The notes: a model not told the origin generated them from the letters alone. DNA of 64,000 bases from Gardnerella vaginalis ATCC 14018 = JCM 11026 (GCF_001042655.1 NZ_AP012332.1:124001-188000); one strand, 5' to 3'. Positions 32,388 through 43,596 are shown, counted from the first letter of the stretch. Numbers and translations: made by a program.

Positions 32388-35300
32388 ATGACTACAAAAT
32401 CTGCTAAACACGCCAACAAGACATTTGGTTCTGCAAAAGATGAGTCTGCAAAGGCTGTTGATATGCGCAAAGTGGCTGCTCTTTCGGCTGGAGCTGCTAG
32501 CGTAATTGCCGGCGCGGCGATTGCTTTTGGCGCAACTCCTGCAATGGCGGCGGAGACTCCTGCTTCTGCGCCTGTTAATACGAATGATCCTGCAAAAGAA
32601 CAGAGTGTAATTGCTAATAAGAATAAGACTGAGGGTGAGGATTCTAAGAAGACTGCGACCGAGACTAATAAGAAGGAAGAATCTAAGAAGGAGCAGCCTG
32701 AGCAGACTAAACCAACTGAGCAGACTGTAGTAAAAACCGAAGGTAAGGCTGACGCTACTAAGACTGAGTCTGGGTCGAAGGTTGAGAGCGCTACGGCTGT
32801 AGATAATAAGGTTACGAATAGCACTTCTGCTACTGATAAGAATAATGCAGACAGTAGCACCACTGAGGAAACTAGCACTCCTGCGGAAAATGTTGTAAAG
32901 AAGCGTACAAGGCGTGCGACGGTTGAGAATAAGCAACCTGAGGCTACTAATTATGCTAAGGATGAAAATCAGAAGCAGAGCGAACCTGTTGTTGGTCAAG
33001 ATCGCGAAGCTAATCCTGCACCTGCTCCACAAGTTAATAGTGAGATAACGCTTTCAAAAGAAACAAAAGACACGCTTCCTAACTTGTATGCATGGGGATC
33101 TTCTGACAATGTGTATATTGAAAAAGGGCAAAACCAAGAAGTAACATTTAATTTTGCAAAACCTTCTGACGGTAGCACAATTACCAAAGTAGCAATTTTC
33201 CCATCTGATGGTAATACTGTTGATAATGATAAAAGTAGAAAGTTCCTTGAATATTATTCTGCTAATGAAAACGAGCACAAGCCATATTCTGGTAAGTACG
33301 AATTTATAGTAAATACAGATGGCTCAGCTAAGCTTACCATGACTAAGCTTTATAGCGAAGCAAACATGGCTGCAGAAAAATACACTGCAAACCGCTGTAT
33401 TTATGTGTACGGCACCAAAGATGGTAAAGAATCTGTACTGTATAAAACAAATATTGTGCGTGCAGCAACACTTGTTCCGCCTAAAACAGCTGGCTCAATT
33501 GTTTTGAAGTATAACGAAGAGCTTACCGCACAACAAATTCAAGATAAGCTCAAGGCTGCTTTAGATGCTCCTACCGAAGCCACTGGTAAAAAATCAATTC
33601 GCGCACAAATTGATGCTGCAAGTAGATCTAACGGCGTTGGTGGTCGCACTGGAGAAAATGGTAAATTCGTTCAGACGCCAGATGACCCTGATAAAAAGGT
33701 GGTTATTACTGACAATCAGGCGTATGATGCTAATCAGTTTAATCGCATTAACACTGTAACATCAAAGAATACCGACAAAGTAACCACATATACCACTGGC
33801 GCTCAAACACTCAAGACCTACTTGGTCTCCGACCTCGGCTACAAGTCCGAGGCGCTGGCGCTTACGGTTGCGCGCTACGACACGCGTATTGATAAGCCGA
33901 TTGTGGACGAGGTGGACATCACTAAGCTTACAGACGACCAAAAGGCGAACATTCGAAAGAAGCTCGCACAGCTTAATCATGTGTCACAAGACAAGGTGAC
34001 CTTCAACGATCAGGGTGAAGCTGTAATCAGCTTCGACGGCGTGGATGCTGCGGACGCTCCTAAGATTGCACTCAAAGACCTCGTTATGAAGAAACTAGCA
34101 GAAACCGACGTTGCCGTTCCAACTGGCGATAAAGCAGTCTTTGTGGCTAACCCACTTGGCTACTCAAACGCTGAACTTGATCGAATTAAAACAGCTATTT
34201 ACGAAGCTAATAAAGATAATCAAGAACTTGGACTATCCAAGGATAACTACAAAGACCAAATCACGCTTTCGTACATTACGGGTGACCTTACTTGTGCAGG
34301 CGATGCTAATAAAGGTCGTTCAAACGGCTTACAAGAAAATAATATTAGTGTAACTATTAAAACTGATAAGGCAGTTGCCGAGTTTACATCCGATGTAAAG
34401 TCGAATAAATTGACGCGTCTACCAGATATCCGCACCGATTATAACGTTGAACTGGTAAAGAATAAGCTTGATGGTCGCGATAGCGATGAGGGCTTCTCGT
34501 GGAGTGACGATAAACACACTACGCTTATCTATCGTTATGATTCAACCAAAGCTCAAGCGTTTACCGCTCCTGAGATTTTGAAACTTATCAAAGCCACGCC
34601 TAAGGATCAGAAAACAGGTTTGCGTCCGCTTACGGGTGGTGAAGCGCTCGATCACGAAGGCGCGAACGGCAAGGCGCGTAAATCTCATGTGTATTATTCA
34701 ATTGATAAAAATGGTGAACCTACTACCGAGCTGACCCTTGGTATGATGAGTGGTCCGTATTGGATAGGCAATCCACAAGTTGCCAATTCAGACGTGAATA
34801 TGGGTGACGAAGAGTCGAAGGTGGGTCAGTATACCTGGGATACAGAGGCTGGTTCTGTAACTGTTGCTGCTAAGCAGAACAAAGTTTTTAAGACGCGCTT
34901 GTTTGTTGCACCATATACTTTGACGTACTATCGCGGCGTATATACAAATCCGTATCAAAAGGATCCTAACAACACGCCTAAGGCAATCAACATTATCTTT
35001 GTGCCGCAAACGAATCATAAGAAAGATGATCTTTCTAAGTCGATTGCTGAGCACAAGACGGACAAGGTTGAAGGCAAGGAAGTTCCAACACAGTCGAAGT
35101 ACTACAACGCGTCTGACAAAGTGAAGAAAGACTACGAAGATGCATTGAAGGTTGCTAAGCAAACGCTTGAAAAAGTTGGAACTACACCAGATGATCAGTT
35201 AACTGAACAGCTTAAAGCTGAGGTTGATAATGCAACCATTAAGCTGGATAAAGCTCGCAAAGCTCTTGATGGTGACGCTACCAAGAAAGACGAACTGGAT

Positions 35301-38300
35301 AAGTCGATAACAGAAGATGGTACGCCTGCTGAAGGTCAACAAGCTACAACTGGTACAAAGGCTAGCGATAAGTATAAGAACGTAAGTAATCCTGATTTTA
35401 AGACAGCTGATGGCAAGCCTGATGAAACCAGGAACAATGCTGCTAAAGAAGCGAAGAAAGCCTACGACAAGGCTCTTGAAGATGCCAATAAGGTAAAGGC
35501 AGACGACAACGCCACGCAAAAGGCTGTTGACGATGCCAAGGCTAAGTTGGACGAGGCTCGCAAGAAGCTTAACGACTTCACCACCAACAAAGATGAGTTG
35601 AATAATGCCATCGCTCAGCATGGTCATGTGAACACGGGCGACGCAACTAAGCAAGGCGACGAAAAGCTCAAGACCGCTGACCCAACCTACCAGAATTCTA
35701 CTCCTGAGCAGCGTACAGCTTACGATAACGCTGTAAAGAAGGCAGGCGAGGTTGTAGCCGATCCAAACGCTTCCCAAAAGGAAGTAAACGACGCTATCAA
35801 GAAACTTAAGGACGCCAAGGATGCGCTCGACGCTAACGCAACCGACAAGGCTCCTCTTGATGCTGCGGTTCAAAAGACTTTAGATAACCCTGATCCAAAA
35901 GATCCTAACAAGCACAGCGTGTTCTATACGAACGCTGCCGCAAAGAAAGACAGCGACCCTGCTGCTAAAAAGGCTGTTGAGGACTACGATAAGGCGCTTG
36001 CAGAAGCTAAGAGAGTACTTGGTGAAAAGAATGCTACAAAGGCTGATGTAGAAAAGGCTAAGAAAGATCTCGAAGATGCTGAAAAGGTACTTTATGCTGA
36101 TACCTATCAGACAAAGACAACTGACCTTGCGGAAGCGCTTGCAGACAACTTCAGCGGTTATTTGATGCCTGCCTACTTCAACGCCTTTGATAAAGCGCAG
36201 GCGGGCGACGAGCAGGCTAAGAAAGACTTCAAAGCCTATAACGACGCGTACCACGCTGCAAAAGACTTGATGGAAGATTTAAAGAAGCCGGGGAGTACCG
36301 TAGATCAGGAAAAGGTTGATGTGGTTAAGAATCAACTTATCGAAGCGCGTAAGGTAATCGACAAGTACGCCACGGATACCAGCAAGATTTCGGCTGCGCT
36401 GCTTCATAGCTTGGCTATTACTAATAGTCCGGCGTATAAAAATGCGTCCGCAAATACTGACCCGAATTCTGACGAAGCTAAGGCAAAGAAAGCGTACGAC
36501 GATGCGCTTAAGGAGTTGCAAAAGGCGTTCAATGATCAAATGGATAAGGACAGGGGTGACGACGGTAACGAAATCCCAGAGTCCGTTATTCCTAAAAAGG
36601 GTGGCGACACAAATAGTGCGAGCTATCTTGATGGCATTCAGTCGCACGCTAAGCAGCAGCCTTTGAATAGGGATGTGACGAGGCTTCTTGAAAAGCTTAA
36701 TGATGCTGTTAAAGGTCTGGATAAGTTTGCAACCAAGACCGATGACTTGATTAAGTCGATTAACGAGGACGCAACCACGCATCCAAGCCCAGCGTTTAAG
36801 AACGCGTCGCATCCTGACTACAAACAAGAAGATGGCACGACTGCCGACAAAACCAAGAATGATGCAGCTAAAAAGGCTATAGATGAGTATGGTGACGCTC
36901 TTAATGCCGCAAAGGACTTGCTCAAGAATCCTGCTGCAACGCAGAAGCAAGTAAACGACGCGCTTAAGACCTTGAATGAGAAGCGTGCGGCTCTCAACGA
37001 CTACAACACCGACACCACCAAGCTGGAAAAGAGTGTTGGCGAACACGGTAAAGAGAAGCAGGGTGACACAGCTGCTACCGAAGGTACTGTTACATCTGAT
37101 GCGTATCGCAACGCGTCTGATCCTCACTTCATGAAAGAAGAGGGCGGCAAGCTTGTTCCTGATAAAGAAAAGAACACTAAGGCTGTCGAAGCCAAGAAGG
37201 CGTATGATGAAGCTTTGACAAAAGCTCAGGAGCTTTTGAAGAAGCATGACAGCGCCGATACGCCGCAAGACGCAAAGCCAACTCAAACAGAAATTAATGC
37301 TGCGCTTGATGCTCTTGATAAAGCACGTACTGAGGTTGAGAAGTATAAGACCGTTACTACTGATCTTGAGACAGAAATTAATAAGTCTACTGCTGACGGC
37401 GCTGCTCAGCCAACTGCTGGTTCGTTCGAGGAATCGCCAGAGTTCAAGAACGCCGACGCTAAGAAGGGCAAAGGCGACAAGGATAATGAGGATGTTAAAG
37501 CCTACAAGGAAGCTCTTAAGAAAGCGCGCAATCTTGTAAAGGCTGCTACGGAGGCAGGCAAGAAGAACAGCGAACGTCCAACGCAGCAGCAGGTTGACGA
37601 GGCGCTTGAGGCTTTGAAGAACGCCAAGAAGCAAATCACCGACAATTACAAGACCAATGCAGCTGCGCTTAAGGCTGCAAAAGACTTTGCAGCTGGCGAC
37701 TTTAAGAATACGCCTGAGTATAAGAATGCTAAGGCTCTTAAGGATAATCAGAACGCGGATGCAGATAAGAAATCTAAAGCTAAGACTGACGTTGATGCTC
37801 TTGATAAGAACACTAACGACGGCGCTCTGAATAAAGCCATCGGTATTCTTCAGGCATTCGACGATGACGGCAAGCCAAATGTGACAACGGGAGCCAGAAT
37901 TCCAACTCAGAAGGAAGTTGATGACGCGCTTAAGACTTTGCAAGAAGCCATGAAGACTGTTGCCGAGGGCTACAAGACTGATGTCAAGCCGCTTTCTAAC
38001 GAAGTTGGCGATAAGGATACGCAAGGTAATCCTGTAACTCCTCCATTCGAGGCGTCTGTTGCGTACAAGAACGCACTTGAAAAGGCGAAGACAGAAGATC
38101 ATGCGACAACGGATCCTAACTCCGCTACTAAGAAGCTGGAAGCTTACAACGAAAAACTCAAGGCTGCACAGGAACTCATCAACAAGGTGAATAACCCTGA
38201 TCCAAATGCAAAGCCAGAAGATCGTCCAACCCAAGCGCAGGTAGATAAGGCATTGCAAGACCTTAAAGATGCAAAGACAGCTATCGACAATGCTTTCAAG

Positions 38301-40055
38301 ACCAACGCATCTTCCCTTAAGAAGGAAGCCGACGATAAAGACGAGACCGGACAGGAACATAATCCGAAGTTTGAACAAACAACGGAGTACCTCAACGCTC
38401 TTGCTAAGAAGACTGGTGACGAAGATATTCCTGATGTAAAGGCATACAAGGATGCACTGAAGAAGGCTCAAGATCTTCTGAAGAAGTTTAACGACGATGG
38501 TTCTGCGCCAAAGCAGGGTGAAAAGGATATTCCAACTCAGAAGGAAGTTGACGAAGCTCTTAAGAATCTTAAAGATATCAAGGATAAGATTACTAAGAAC
38601 TACGTAACAAGCCCACATGACTTGCAAGAAGAAGTTGATAAGTCTAAGGACGGCGATACTGATACCAGCACCGACGTGTTCGAGAACACGCCTGAGTTCA
38701 AGAACGCTGATGCTAAGAAGGGTGAAGACGGCAAGTCGGATAATTCCGACATGAAGGCATACAAGGATGCCCTAGAGAAAGCTAAGAATCTTCTCGATGC
38801 TTTTGATCGTACAACAGGTAAAGTAAAAGACCAGTTGCCTAAGGGCATGACTAAGGCTCCAACTCAGAAAGAGCTTGACGACGCCCTAGATGCATTGCAA
38901 GCCGCTAAGAAGAAGATTACTGATGGCTACAAGACTGATCCTTCTAAGTTGAAGTCTGAGGCGGATGCTAATGGTGACTTCACCAAGACTCCTGAGTATC
39001 AGAATGCTCAAGCTAAGGGTGATGACGCATCTAAGCAAGCTCTTGAAGACTACAAGAAGGCTCTCGAAGACGCTAACAAGGTTCTTGGTGACAAGGACGC
39101 AACTCAGGCGCAGGTTGATGATGCTTTGAAGAAGCTTCAGGACGCTAAGTCTAAGCTTTCGGATGGTTATAAGACTGATAAGTCTGATTTGACTGTTGAG
39201 GCTGATAAGGATTCTGATTTCACCAAGACTCCTGAATATCAGAATGCTGCAGGAAGCCCAGAGGCTGATGCTTACAAGCAGGCTCTTGAGGATGCTAACA
39301 AGGTTCTCGGTGACAAGAATGCTACTCAGGCGCAGGTTGATGATGCTTTGAAGAAGCTTCAGGACGCTAAGAAGAAGCTTGCTGATTCTCATAAGACCGA
39401 TAAGTCTGATTTGAACACTGAGGCTGACAATGATCCTGATTTCCGTAAGTCGATTCCGTTCATTATTGGTAAGGCTGCTGATTTGGCGGAGTATCAGCAG
39501 GCGTTGAATGATGCGAATAGTGTGCTTAATGATCCTAATGCTACACAAGCTCAGGTTGATCAGGCTCTTCGTAGGCTTCGTGATGCTAAGCAAAAGTTGA
39601 TTGATGCTTATAACAGGCTTGTTAATACTGGTGTTGGTGTTAACGATGTGAATAATACTAGTGTTAATAATGTTGTTGATAAGGGTGCTTTGCAGGCTGA
39701 GGTTGATGCGGCTCTTGGTGATGTTTCGGCTAATGCTAATGGTGTAGTGGCTGATTCTAACTTGGTGAGTGAGTTTAATGCGGCTTTGAATTATGCTCGT
39801 TTAGTATTAGCGGATTCTAATGCTACTCAGGGGCAGGTTGATTCGGCGTTGGCTCGTTTGCGTGCTGCGCGTGCAGCTTTGCGTGCGGGAATGCTCGCAG
39901 CGCGTAATTCTGCTGGAATGAATCTCAAGCGTGGTGACGTGAGTGGTGTTAATACTGGCGCTAGTTCCTCGGTGTTTGCTGCTTTGGCTGCGGTGTTTGC
40001 TGGGCTCGGAGTGGTTGGTGCTGCGTCTAAGCGTAGGAAGCATTCGGCTCGTTAG
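32388..40055 (+). CDS. Giant repeat-containing cell-wall surface protein (adhesin-like)
   Basis: 2555 residues. An extended signal peptide has its hydrophobic core at ~30-52 and a likely cut after ATPAMA. Residues ~54-215 are Thr/Lys/Glu/Ser-rich and disordered. A ~650-residue non-repetitive beta-type head follows (from SEITLSKETKDTLPNLYAWG to about FVPQTNHKK). Then come about 16 tandem helical FIVAR-like repeats of 70-115 residues, each with a pattern like YKNA...YxxALxxAxxLL...TQxQVDxALxxLxxAKxxL, plus a degenerate last copy. The C-terminus has NTGASSS, a hydrophobic helix (VFAALAAVFAGLGVVGAA) and KRRKHSAR, a sorting-signal layout without a canonical LPXTG. AGAGGAG precedes the ATG. Repeats near the 3' end are almost identical at DNA level. 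An adhesin or stalk role is inferred. Confidence 0.88.
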   Translation: MTTKSAKHANKTFGSAKDESAKAVDMRKVAALSAGAASVIAGAAIAFGATPAMAAETPASAPVNTNDPAKEQSVIANKNKTEGEDSKKTATETNKKEESKKEQPEQTKPTEQTVVKTEGKADATKTESGSKVESATAVDNKVTNSTSATDKNNADSSTTEETSTPAENVVKKRTRRATVENKQPEATNYAKDENQKQSEPVVGQDREANPAPAPQVNSEITLSKETKDTLPNLYAWGSSDNVYIEKGQNQEVTFNFAKPSDGSTITKVAIFPSDGNTVDNDKSRKFLEYYSANENEHKPYSGKYEFIVNTDGSAKLTMTKLYSEANMAAEKYTANRCIYVYGTKDGKESVLYKTNIVRAATLVPPKTAGSIVLKYNEELTAQQIQDKLKAALDAPTEATGKKSIRAQIDAASRSNGVGGRTGENGKFVQTPDDPDKKVVITDNQAYDANQFNRINTVTSKNTDKVTTYTTGAQTLKTYLVSDLGYKSEALALTVARYDTRIDKPIVDEVDITKLTDDQKANIRKKLAQLNHVSQDKVTFNDQGEAVISFDGVDAADAPKIALKDLVMKKLAETDVAVPTGDKAVFVANPLGYSNAELDRIKTAIYEANKDNQELGLSKDNYKDQITLSYITGDLTCAGDANKGRSNGLQENNISVTIKTDKAVAEFTSDVKSNKLTRLPDIRTDYNVELVKNKLDGRDSDEGFSWSDDKHTTLIYRYDSTKAQAFTAPEILKLIKATPKDQKTGLRPLTGGEALDHEGANGKARKSHVYYSIDKNGEPTTELTLGMMSGPYWIGNPQVANSDVNMGDEESKVGQYTWDTEAGSVTVAAKQNKVFKTRLFVAPYTLTYYRGVYTNPYQKDPNNTPKAINIIFVPQTNHKKDDLSKSIAEHKTDKVEGKEVPTQSKYYNASDKVKKDYEDALKVAKQTLEKVGTTPDDQLTEQLKAEVDNATIKLDKARKALDGDATKKDELDKSITEDGTPAEGQQATTGTKASDKYKNVSNPDFKTADGKPDETRNNAAKEAKKAYDKALEDANKVKADDNATQKAVDDAKAKLDEARKKLNDFTTNKDELNNAIAQHGHVNTGDATKQGDEKLKTADPTYQNSTPEQRTAYDNAVKKAGEVVADPNASQKEVNDAIKKLKDAKDALDANATDKAPLDAAVQKTLDNPDPKDPNKHSVFYTNAAAKKDSDPAAKKAVEDYDKALAEAKRVLGEKNATKADVEKAKKDLEDAEKVLYADTYQTKTTDLAEALADNFSGYLMPAYFNAFDKAQAGDEQAKKDFKAYNDAYHAAKDLMEDLKKPGSTVDQEKVDVVKNQLIEARKVIDKYATDTSKISAALLHSLAITNSPAYKNASANTDPNSDEAKAKKAYDDALKELQKAFNDQMDKDRGDDGNEIPESVIPKKGGDTNSASYLDGIQSHAKQQPLNRDVTRLLEKLNDAVKGLDKFATKTDDLIKSINEDATTHPSPAFKNASHPDYKQEDGTTADKTKNDAAKKAIDEYGDALNAAKDLLKNPAATQKQVNDALKTLNEKRAALNDYNTDTTKLEKSVGEHGKEKQGDTAATEGTVTSDAYRNASDPHFMKEEGGKLVPDKEKNTKAVEAKKAYDEALTKAQELLKKHDSADTPQDAKPTQTEINAALDALDKARTEVEKYKTVTTDLETEINKSTADGAAQPTAGSFEESPEFKNADAKKGKGDKDNEDVKAYKEALKKARNLVKAATEAGKKNSERPTQQQVDEALEALKNAKKQITDNYKTNAAALKAAKDFAAGDFKNTPEYKNAKALKDNQNADADKKSKAKTDVDALDKNTNDGALNKAIGILQAFDDDGKPNVTTGARIPTQKEVDDALKTLQEAMKTVAEGYKTDVKPLSNEVGDKDTQGNPVTPPFEASVAYKNALEKAKTEDHATTDPNSATKKLEAYNEKLKAAQELINKVNNPDPNAKPEDRPTQAQVDKALQDLKDAKTAIDNAFKTNASSLKKEADDKDETGQEHNPKFEQTTEYLNALAKKTGDEDIPDVKAYKDALKKAQDLLKKFNDDGSAPKQGEKDIPTQKEVDEALKNLKDIKDKITKNYVTSPHDLQEEVDKSKDGDTDTSTDVFENTPEFKNADAKKGEDGKSDNSDMKAYKDALEKAKNLLDAFDRTTGKVKDQLPKGMTKAPTQKELDDALDALQAAKKKITDGYKTDPSKLKSEADANGDFTKTPEYQNAQAKGDDASKQALEDYKKALEDANKVLGDKDATQAQVDDALKKLQDAKSKLSDGYKTDKSDLTVEADKDSDFTKTPEYQNAAGSPEADAYKQALEDANKVLGDKNATQAQVDDALKKLQDAKKKLADSHKTDKSDLNTEADNDPDFRKSIPFIIGKAADLAEYQQALNDANSVLNDPNATQAQVDQALRRLRDAKQKLIDAYNRLVNTGVGVNDVNNTSVNNVVDKGALQAEVDAALGDVSANANGVVADSNLVSEFNAALNYARLVLADSNATQGQVDSALARLRAARAALRAGMLAARNSAGMNLKRGDVSGVNTGASSSVFAALAAVFAGLGVVGAASKRRKHSAR

Positions 40056-40101
40056 TTTAATCTGTAGTAGTGTGTGATGCTGCTACGATTGGAGTAATGT
40101 G

Positions 40102-40155
40102 AATTAATGGCTTGGAGATAATCTCTTCAAGCCATTAATTGTTTTCTTCTTTTCC
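40102..40155 (+). terminator. Terminator of the giant surface-protein gene
   Basis: AATTAATGGCTTG (40102-40114) pairs perfectly with CAAGCCATTAATT (40128-40140), followed by GTTTTCTTCTTTTCC. This is a textbook intrinsic terminator. Confidence 0.85.
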
Positions 40156-40177
40156 ACATTTTGTTTGCTCATGTACA

Positions 40178-40213
40178 GAAGAAGACGCGGAAGAAGACGC
40201 GGAAGAAGACGCG
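40178..40213 (+). repeat. Three exact tandem copies of GAAGAAGACGCG
   Basis: The 12-mer is repeated exactly three times and followed by the partial copy GAAG. It lies in the 40056-40587 gap, which otherwise holds the upstream terminator, AT-rich DNA with a repeated AGTCTAAAA word (40440-40480) and the TPP riboswitch. Confidence 0.75.
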
Positions 40214-40498
40214 GAAGGAATCTCCGAATAACATAGCAAAGAAAACGACAAATAACATTTTGGAGAATATTGCGAAGAACATACCAGTGAATTTAGTAAT
40301 TTTTCACAAAAGTGTTAAAATCCGTAACTGTGACTTATGCAAAGCAAAATTGCAAATCACCCGTATGGGGACGTTTGCAGGATTGCACTATCGCGAATAA
40401 TCGCCAGTAGTTGTGATTGCAAAAGTCAAAAAGAGAAAATAGTCTAAAAAATAATCTAAAAAACAGTCTAAAAGGTCTAAAATTAACCAAAATAGACG

Positions 40499-40582
40499 AA
40501 ACACGGGAGCTTGTTCTATACAGGCTGAGAGGGCGAAAGCCGACCGTAAACCTGATGCGGGTAATGCCGCCGTAGGGAAGGA
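40499..40582 (+). ncRNA. TPP riboswitch (THI box)
   Basis: The conserved THI-box segments appear in order: ACACGGGAGC, CTGAGAGGG, GACCG, AACCTGATGCGGGTAATGCC and CGTAGGGA. The 3' end runs directly into GGAAGGAG (40575-40582), the ribosome site of thiO five bases before its ATG. Thiamine pyrophosphate binding would therefore hide the ribosome site, that is, control translation of the thi operon rather than use a separate terminator. Confidence 0.95.
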
Positions 40583-40587
40583 GTATT

Positions 40588-41658
40588 ATGCGAAATATTC
40601 GTATTATTGGTGCAGGTATCATTGGTCTAGCAACAGCTTGGAGACTTACAGAAGCTGGCGTAAAAGTTAGAATAATTGATCCAGATCCAGTCTCTGGCGC
40701 TTCTCATCATGCTGCCGGCATGTTAGCTCCTACCGCAGAAATGCAATATCAGCAGGATGCCTTGTATCCGCTCATGTTTGAGTCTGCAACTATGTATAAG
40801 GAATTGGTTGATTCGGTTGCAAAATACACCGATAAGCCAACTGGCTACTTAGAGTGCGGATCTTACGTAATTGGCGGTGACGCTGCAGATAACGAGCACG
40901 TAAACGAGTTGCTAAACTTGCAGCACCGTTACGGACGTAGAGCTGAGCATATTTCTGTGAGTAAGCTTCGTGAAATTGAACCTGCGCTTTCGCCGACGAT
41001 TGCAGGCGCTGTAAGCGTTCCGGATGATCATCAGATTAATCCTCGTCAGTTTACTGCAGCAATGATTGATGCACTTGAAAAGCGTGGTGTTGTTATTGAG
41101 CGTCGCGCAAGCACTCCAGACGATTTGGGTCCAGACACGGTTTTGGCATCTGGTTTGGGTGCTAAGGAAATGCTTCCTCAGCTTAAACTTCGCGCTGTGT
41201 GGGGCGACATGATTCGTATGACTATTCCAGAGCCTTTGCGCCCAATTTTGAGCTCTGTGGTTCGTGGATTTGTGCATGACCGCCCAGTGTATTTGGTGCC
41301 TCGCGCTAAGGAAACAGGCGAGCTTGTGCTCGGCGCTACTTCTCGCGAAGACGACCGCGATATTCCAAAGGTTGGCGGTGTGCTCGACTTGCTCCGCGAT
41401 GCAGCAAGCGTACTTCCTGGCATCCAGGAATGCTCGATTACTGAGGTTACCGCTGGCGGTCGCCCAGGAACTCCAGATGATTTGCCATTCATTGGCATTG
41501 ATCCTAAGACGCACACCACAATTTCTACTGGTTACTTCCGTCACGGCATTTTGCTCACAGCTTTGGGTTCTTCTTTGACTACAAAGCTTGTGCTTGAGCA
41601 AGAGTTGACTGATAAGGAAAAGGGCTTCTTGGAGAGCTGCAATCCTGCTCGCTTCTAG
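40588..41658 (+). CDS. thiO: Glycine oxidase ThiO (FAD-dependent)
   Basis: 356 residues. The FAD-binding Rossmann motif is IRIIGAGIIGLATAWRL at the N-terminus, with HHAAGMLAPTAEMQY as the next conserved segment of the DAO/ThiO family. YLVPRAKETGELVLGATSREDD, and GGRPGTPDDLPFIG with TGYFRHGILLTA near the end, are typical ThiO signatures. The enzyme oxidises glycine to the imine that ThiG uses, with peroxide as by-product, in aerobic-type thiazole synthesis. It is the first gene behind the TPP riboswitch and its ribosome site is part of the riboswitch. Some ThiH-less bacteria use this route. Confidence 0.93.
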   Translation: MRNIRIIGAGIIGLATAWRLTEAGVKVRIIDPDPVSGASHHAAGMLAPTAEMQYQQDALYPLMFESATMYKELVDSVAKYTDKPTGYLECGSYVIGGDAADNEHVNELLNLQHRYGRRAEHISVSKLREIEPALSPTIAGAVSVPDDHQINPRQFTAAMIDALEKRGVVIERRASTPDDLGPDTVLASGLGAKEMLPQLKLRAVWGDMIRMTIPEPLRPILSSVVRGFVHDRPVYLVPRAKETGELVLGATSREDDRDIPKVGGVLDLLRDAASVLPGIQECSITEVTAGGRPGTPDDLPFIGIDPKTHTTISTGYFRHGILLTALGSSLTTKLVLEQELTDKEKGFLESCNPARF

Positions 41659-41728
41659 TGAAGAAAGTTCCTAGTTACGCAAGTTTCTAGTGACGCAAGT
41701 TTTAATAGACGCTAACAAAGGTTGAATT

Positions 41729-42825
<1,097 letters not shown>

Positions 42826-42867
42826 ATTCTGTAAATTTTGTACTGTAATTGATTCAGCATATTCAGT

Positions 42868-43596
42868 ATGACGATTAATAAGATTTATGATAACCTGCAG
42901 GAGCTTGAGGCGGAACGCACTTGCCGCCACTTGCTCCTGCCAGGCTTTACGCATGAACATCAGCAGTTACTTCGCGATGCGAAAATCTGCATGGTTGGGG
43001 CAGGTGGACTTGGTTCGCCGTGCTTGCTTTCGCTTGCTGCTGCAGGAGTTGGTGAAATCACGATTTGTGACGACGATGTTGTAGAGCTTTCTAATTTGCA
43101 AAGGCAGACTTTATACACTGTTGATCAGTGTGGCAAGTCGAAAGCGCAACTTGCAGCTAAGCGCTTGCAGGCATTATCTCCAGGTTTAAAAATCAACCTT
43201 GTAAATAGATTTAATGAAGACAACGCAAAACAACTTGTAGAAAATCACGACTTAATAATTGATGGTTGTGATAATTTTGCTACGCGCTTTTTGATTGCGG
43301 ATGCTGCTTGTAGTGCTGGCACGCCAGAAGTTTATGGCTCAGTTCTTTATTATGAAGGTCAAGTAAGCGTTTTTGTGCCAGGAAAAGGACCTACTTTGCG
43401 TGACTTGTATGCTTGCCCTCCACCTAAAGAAAAAGTGCCAAAATCGGCTGTATTAGGCGCAACTGCAGCTATTGTTGGCGCAATGATGGCAACGGAAGCA
43501 ATCAAGATTATAACTGGTATAGGAAAGCCGCTTATTGGGGTTTTGGCGCGATATAACGCCATTGATAACTCGCTTCGACATTTTAGGTTTGCGTGA
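42868..43596 (+). CDS. thiF: ThiF/MoeB-type adenylyltransferase for ThiS
   Basis: 242 residues. The nucleotide-binding motif is ICMVGAGGLGSPCLLSLAAAGVGEI, followed by DDDVVELSNLQRQTLY, which holds the conserved Arg and Asn of the E1-like superfamily. IIDGCDNFATRFLIAD and PEVYGSVLYYEGQVSVF are further signatures. The two CxxC zinc pairs found in many ThiF and MoeB proteins are not visible; only the Cys of DLYACPPP remains. It adenylates the ThiS C-terminus so that sulfur can be added. It closes the thiO-thiS-thiG-thiF unit. A MoeB role is less likely in this context. Confidence 0.9.
   Translation: MTINKIYDNLQELEAERTCRHLLLPGFTHEHQQLLRDAKICMVGAGGLGSPCLLSLAAAGVGEITICDDDVVELSNLQRQTLYTVDQCGKSKAQLAAKRLQALSPGLKINLVNRFNEDNAKQLVENHDLIIDGCDNFATRFLIADAACSAGTPEVYGSVLYYEGQVSVFVPGKGPTLRDLYACPPPKEKVPKSAVLGATAAIVGAMMATEAIKIITGIGKPLIGVLARYNAIDNSLRHFRFA

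Noticed and set aside
36279-38627. 782-codon open frame on the minus strand
   Set aside because: It is antisense to the repeat region of the surface protein. The Lys/Ala/Asp codon bias of the real gene removes stops in this frame. The translation is Leu/Ile/Val/Arg junk without a start signal.
35000-39600. Possible CRISPR-like periodicity
   Set aside because: The periodicity is that of long protein repeats (about 70-115 codons) in one open frame, not short repeats with unique spacers.
40161-40400. 79-codon open frame after the surface-protein terminator
   Set aside because: It starts at a TTG without a ribosome site, and its beginning is the translated 12-bp tandem repeat (KKTRKKTRKKTRK). 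No homology is recognisable.
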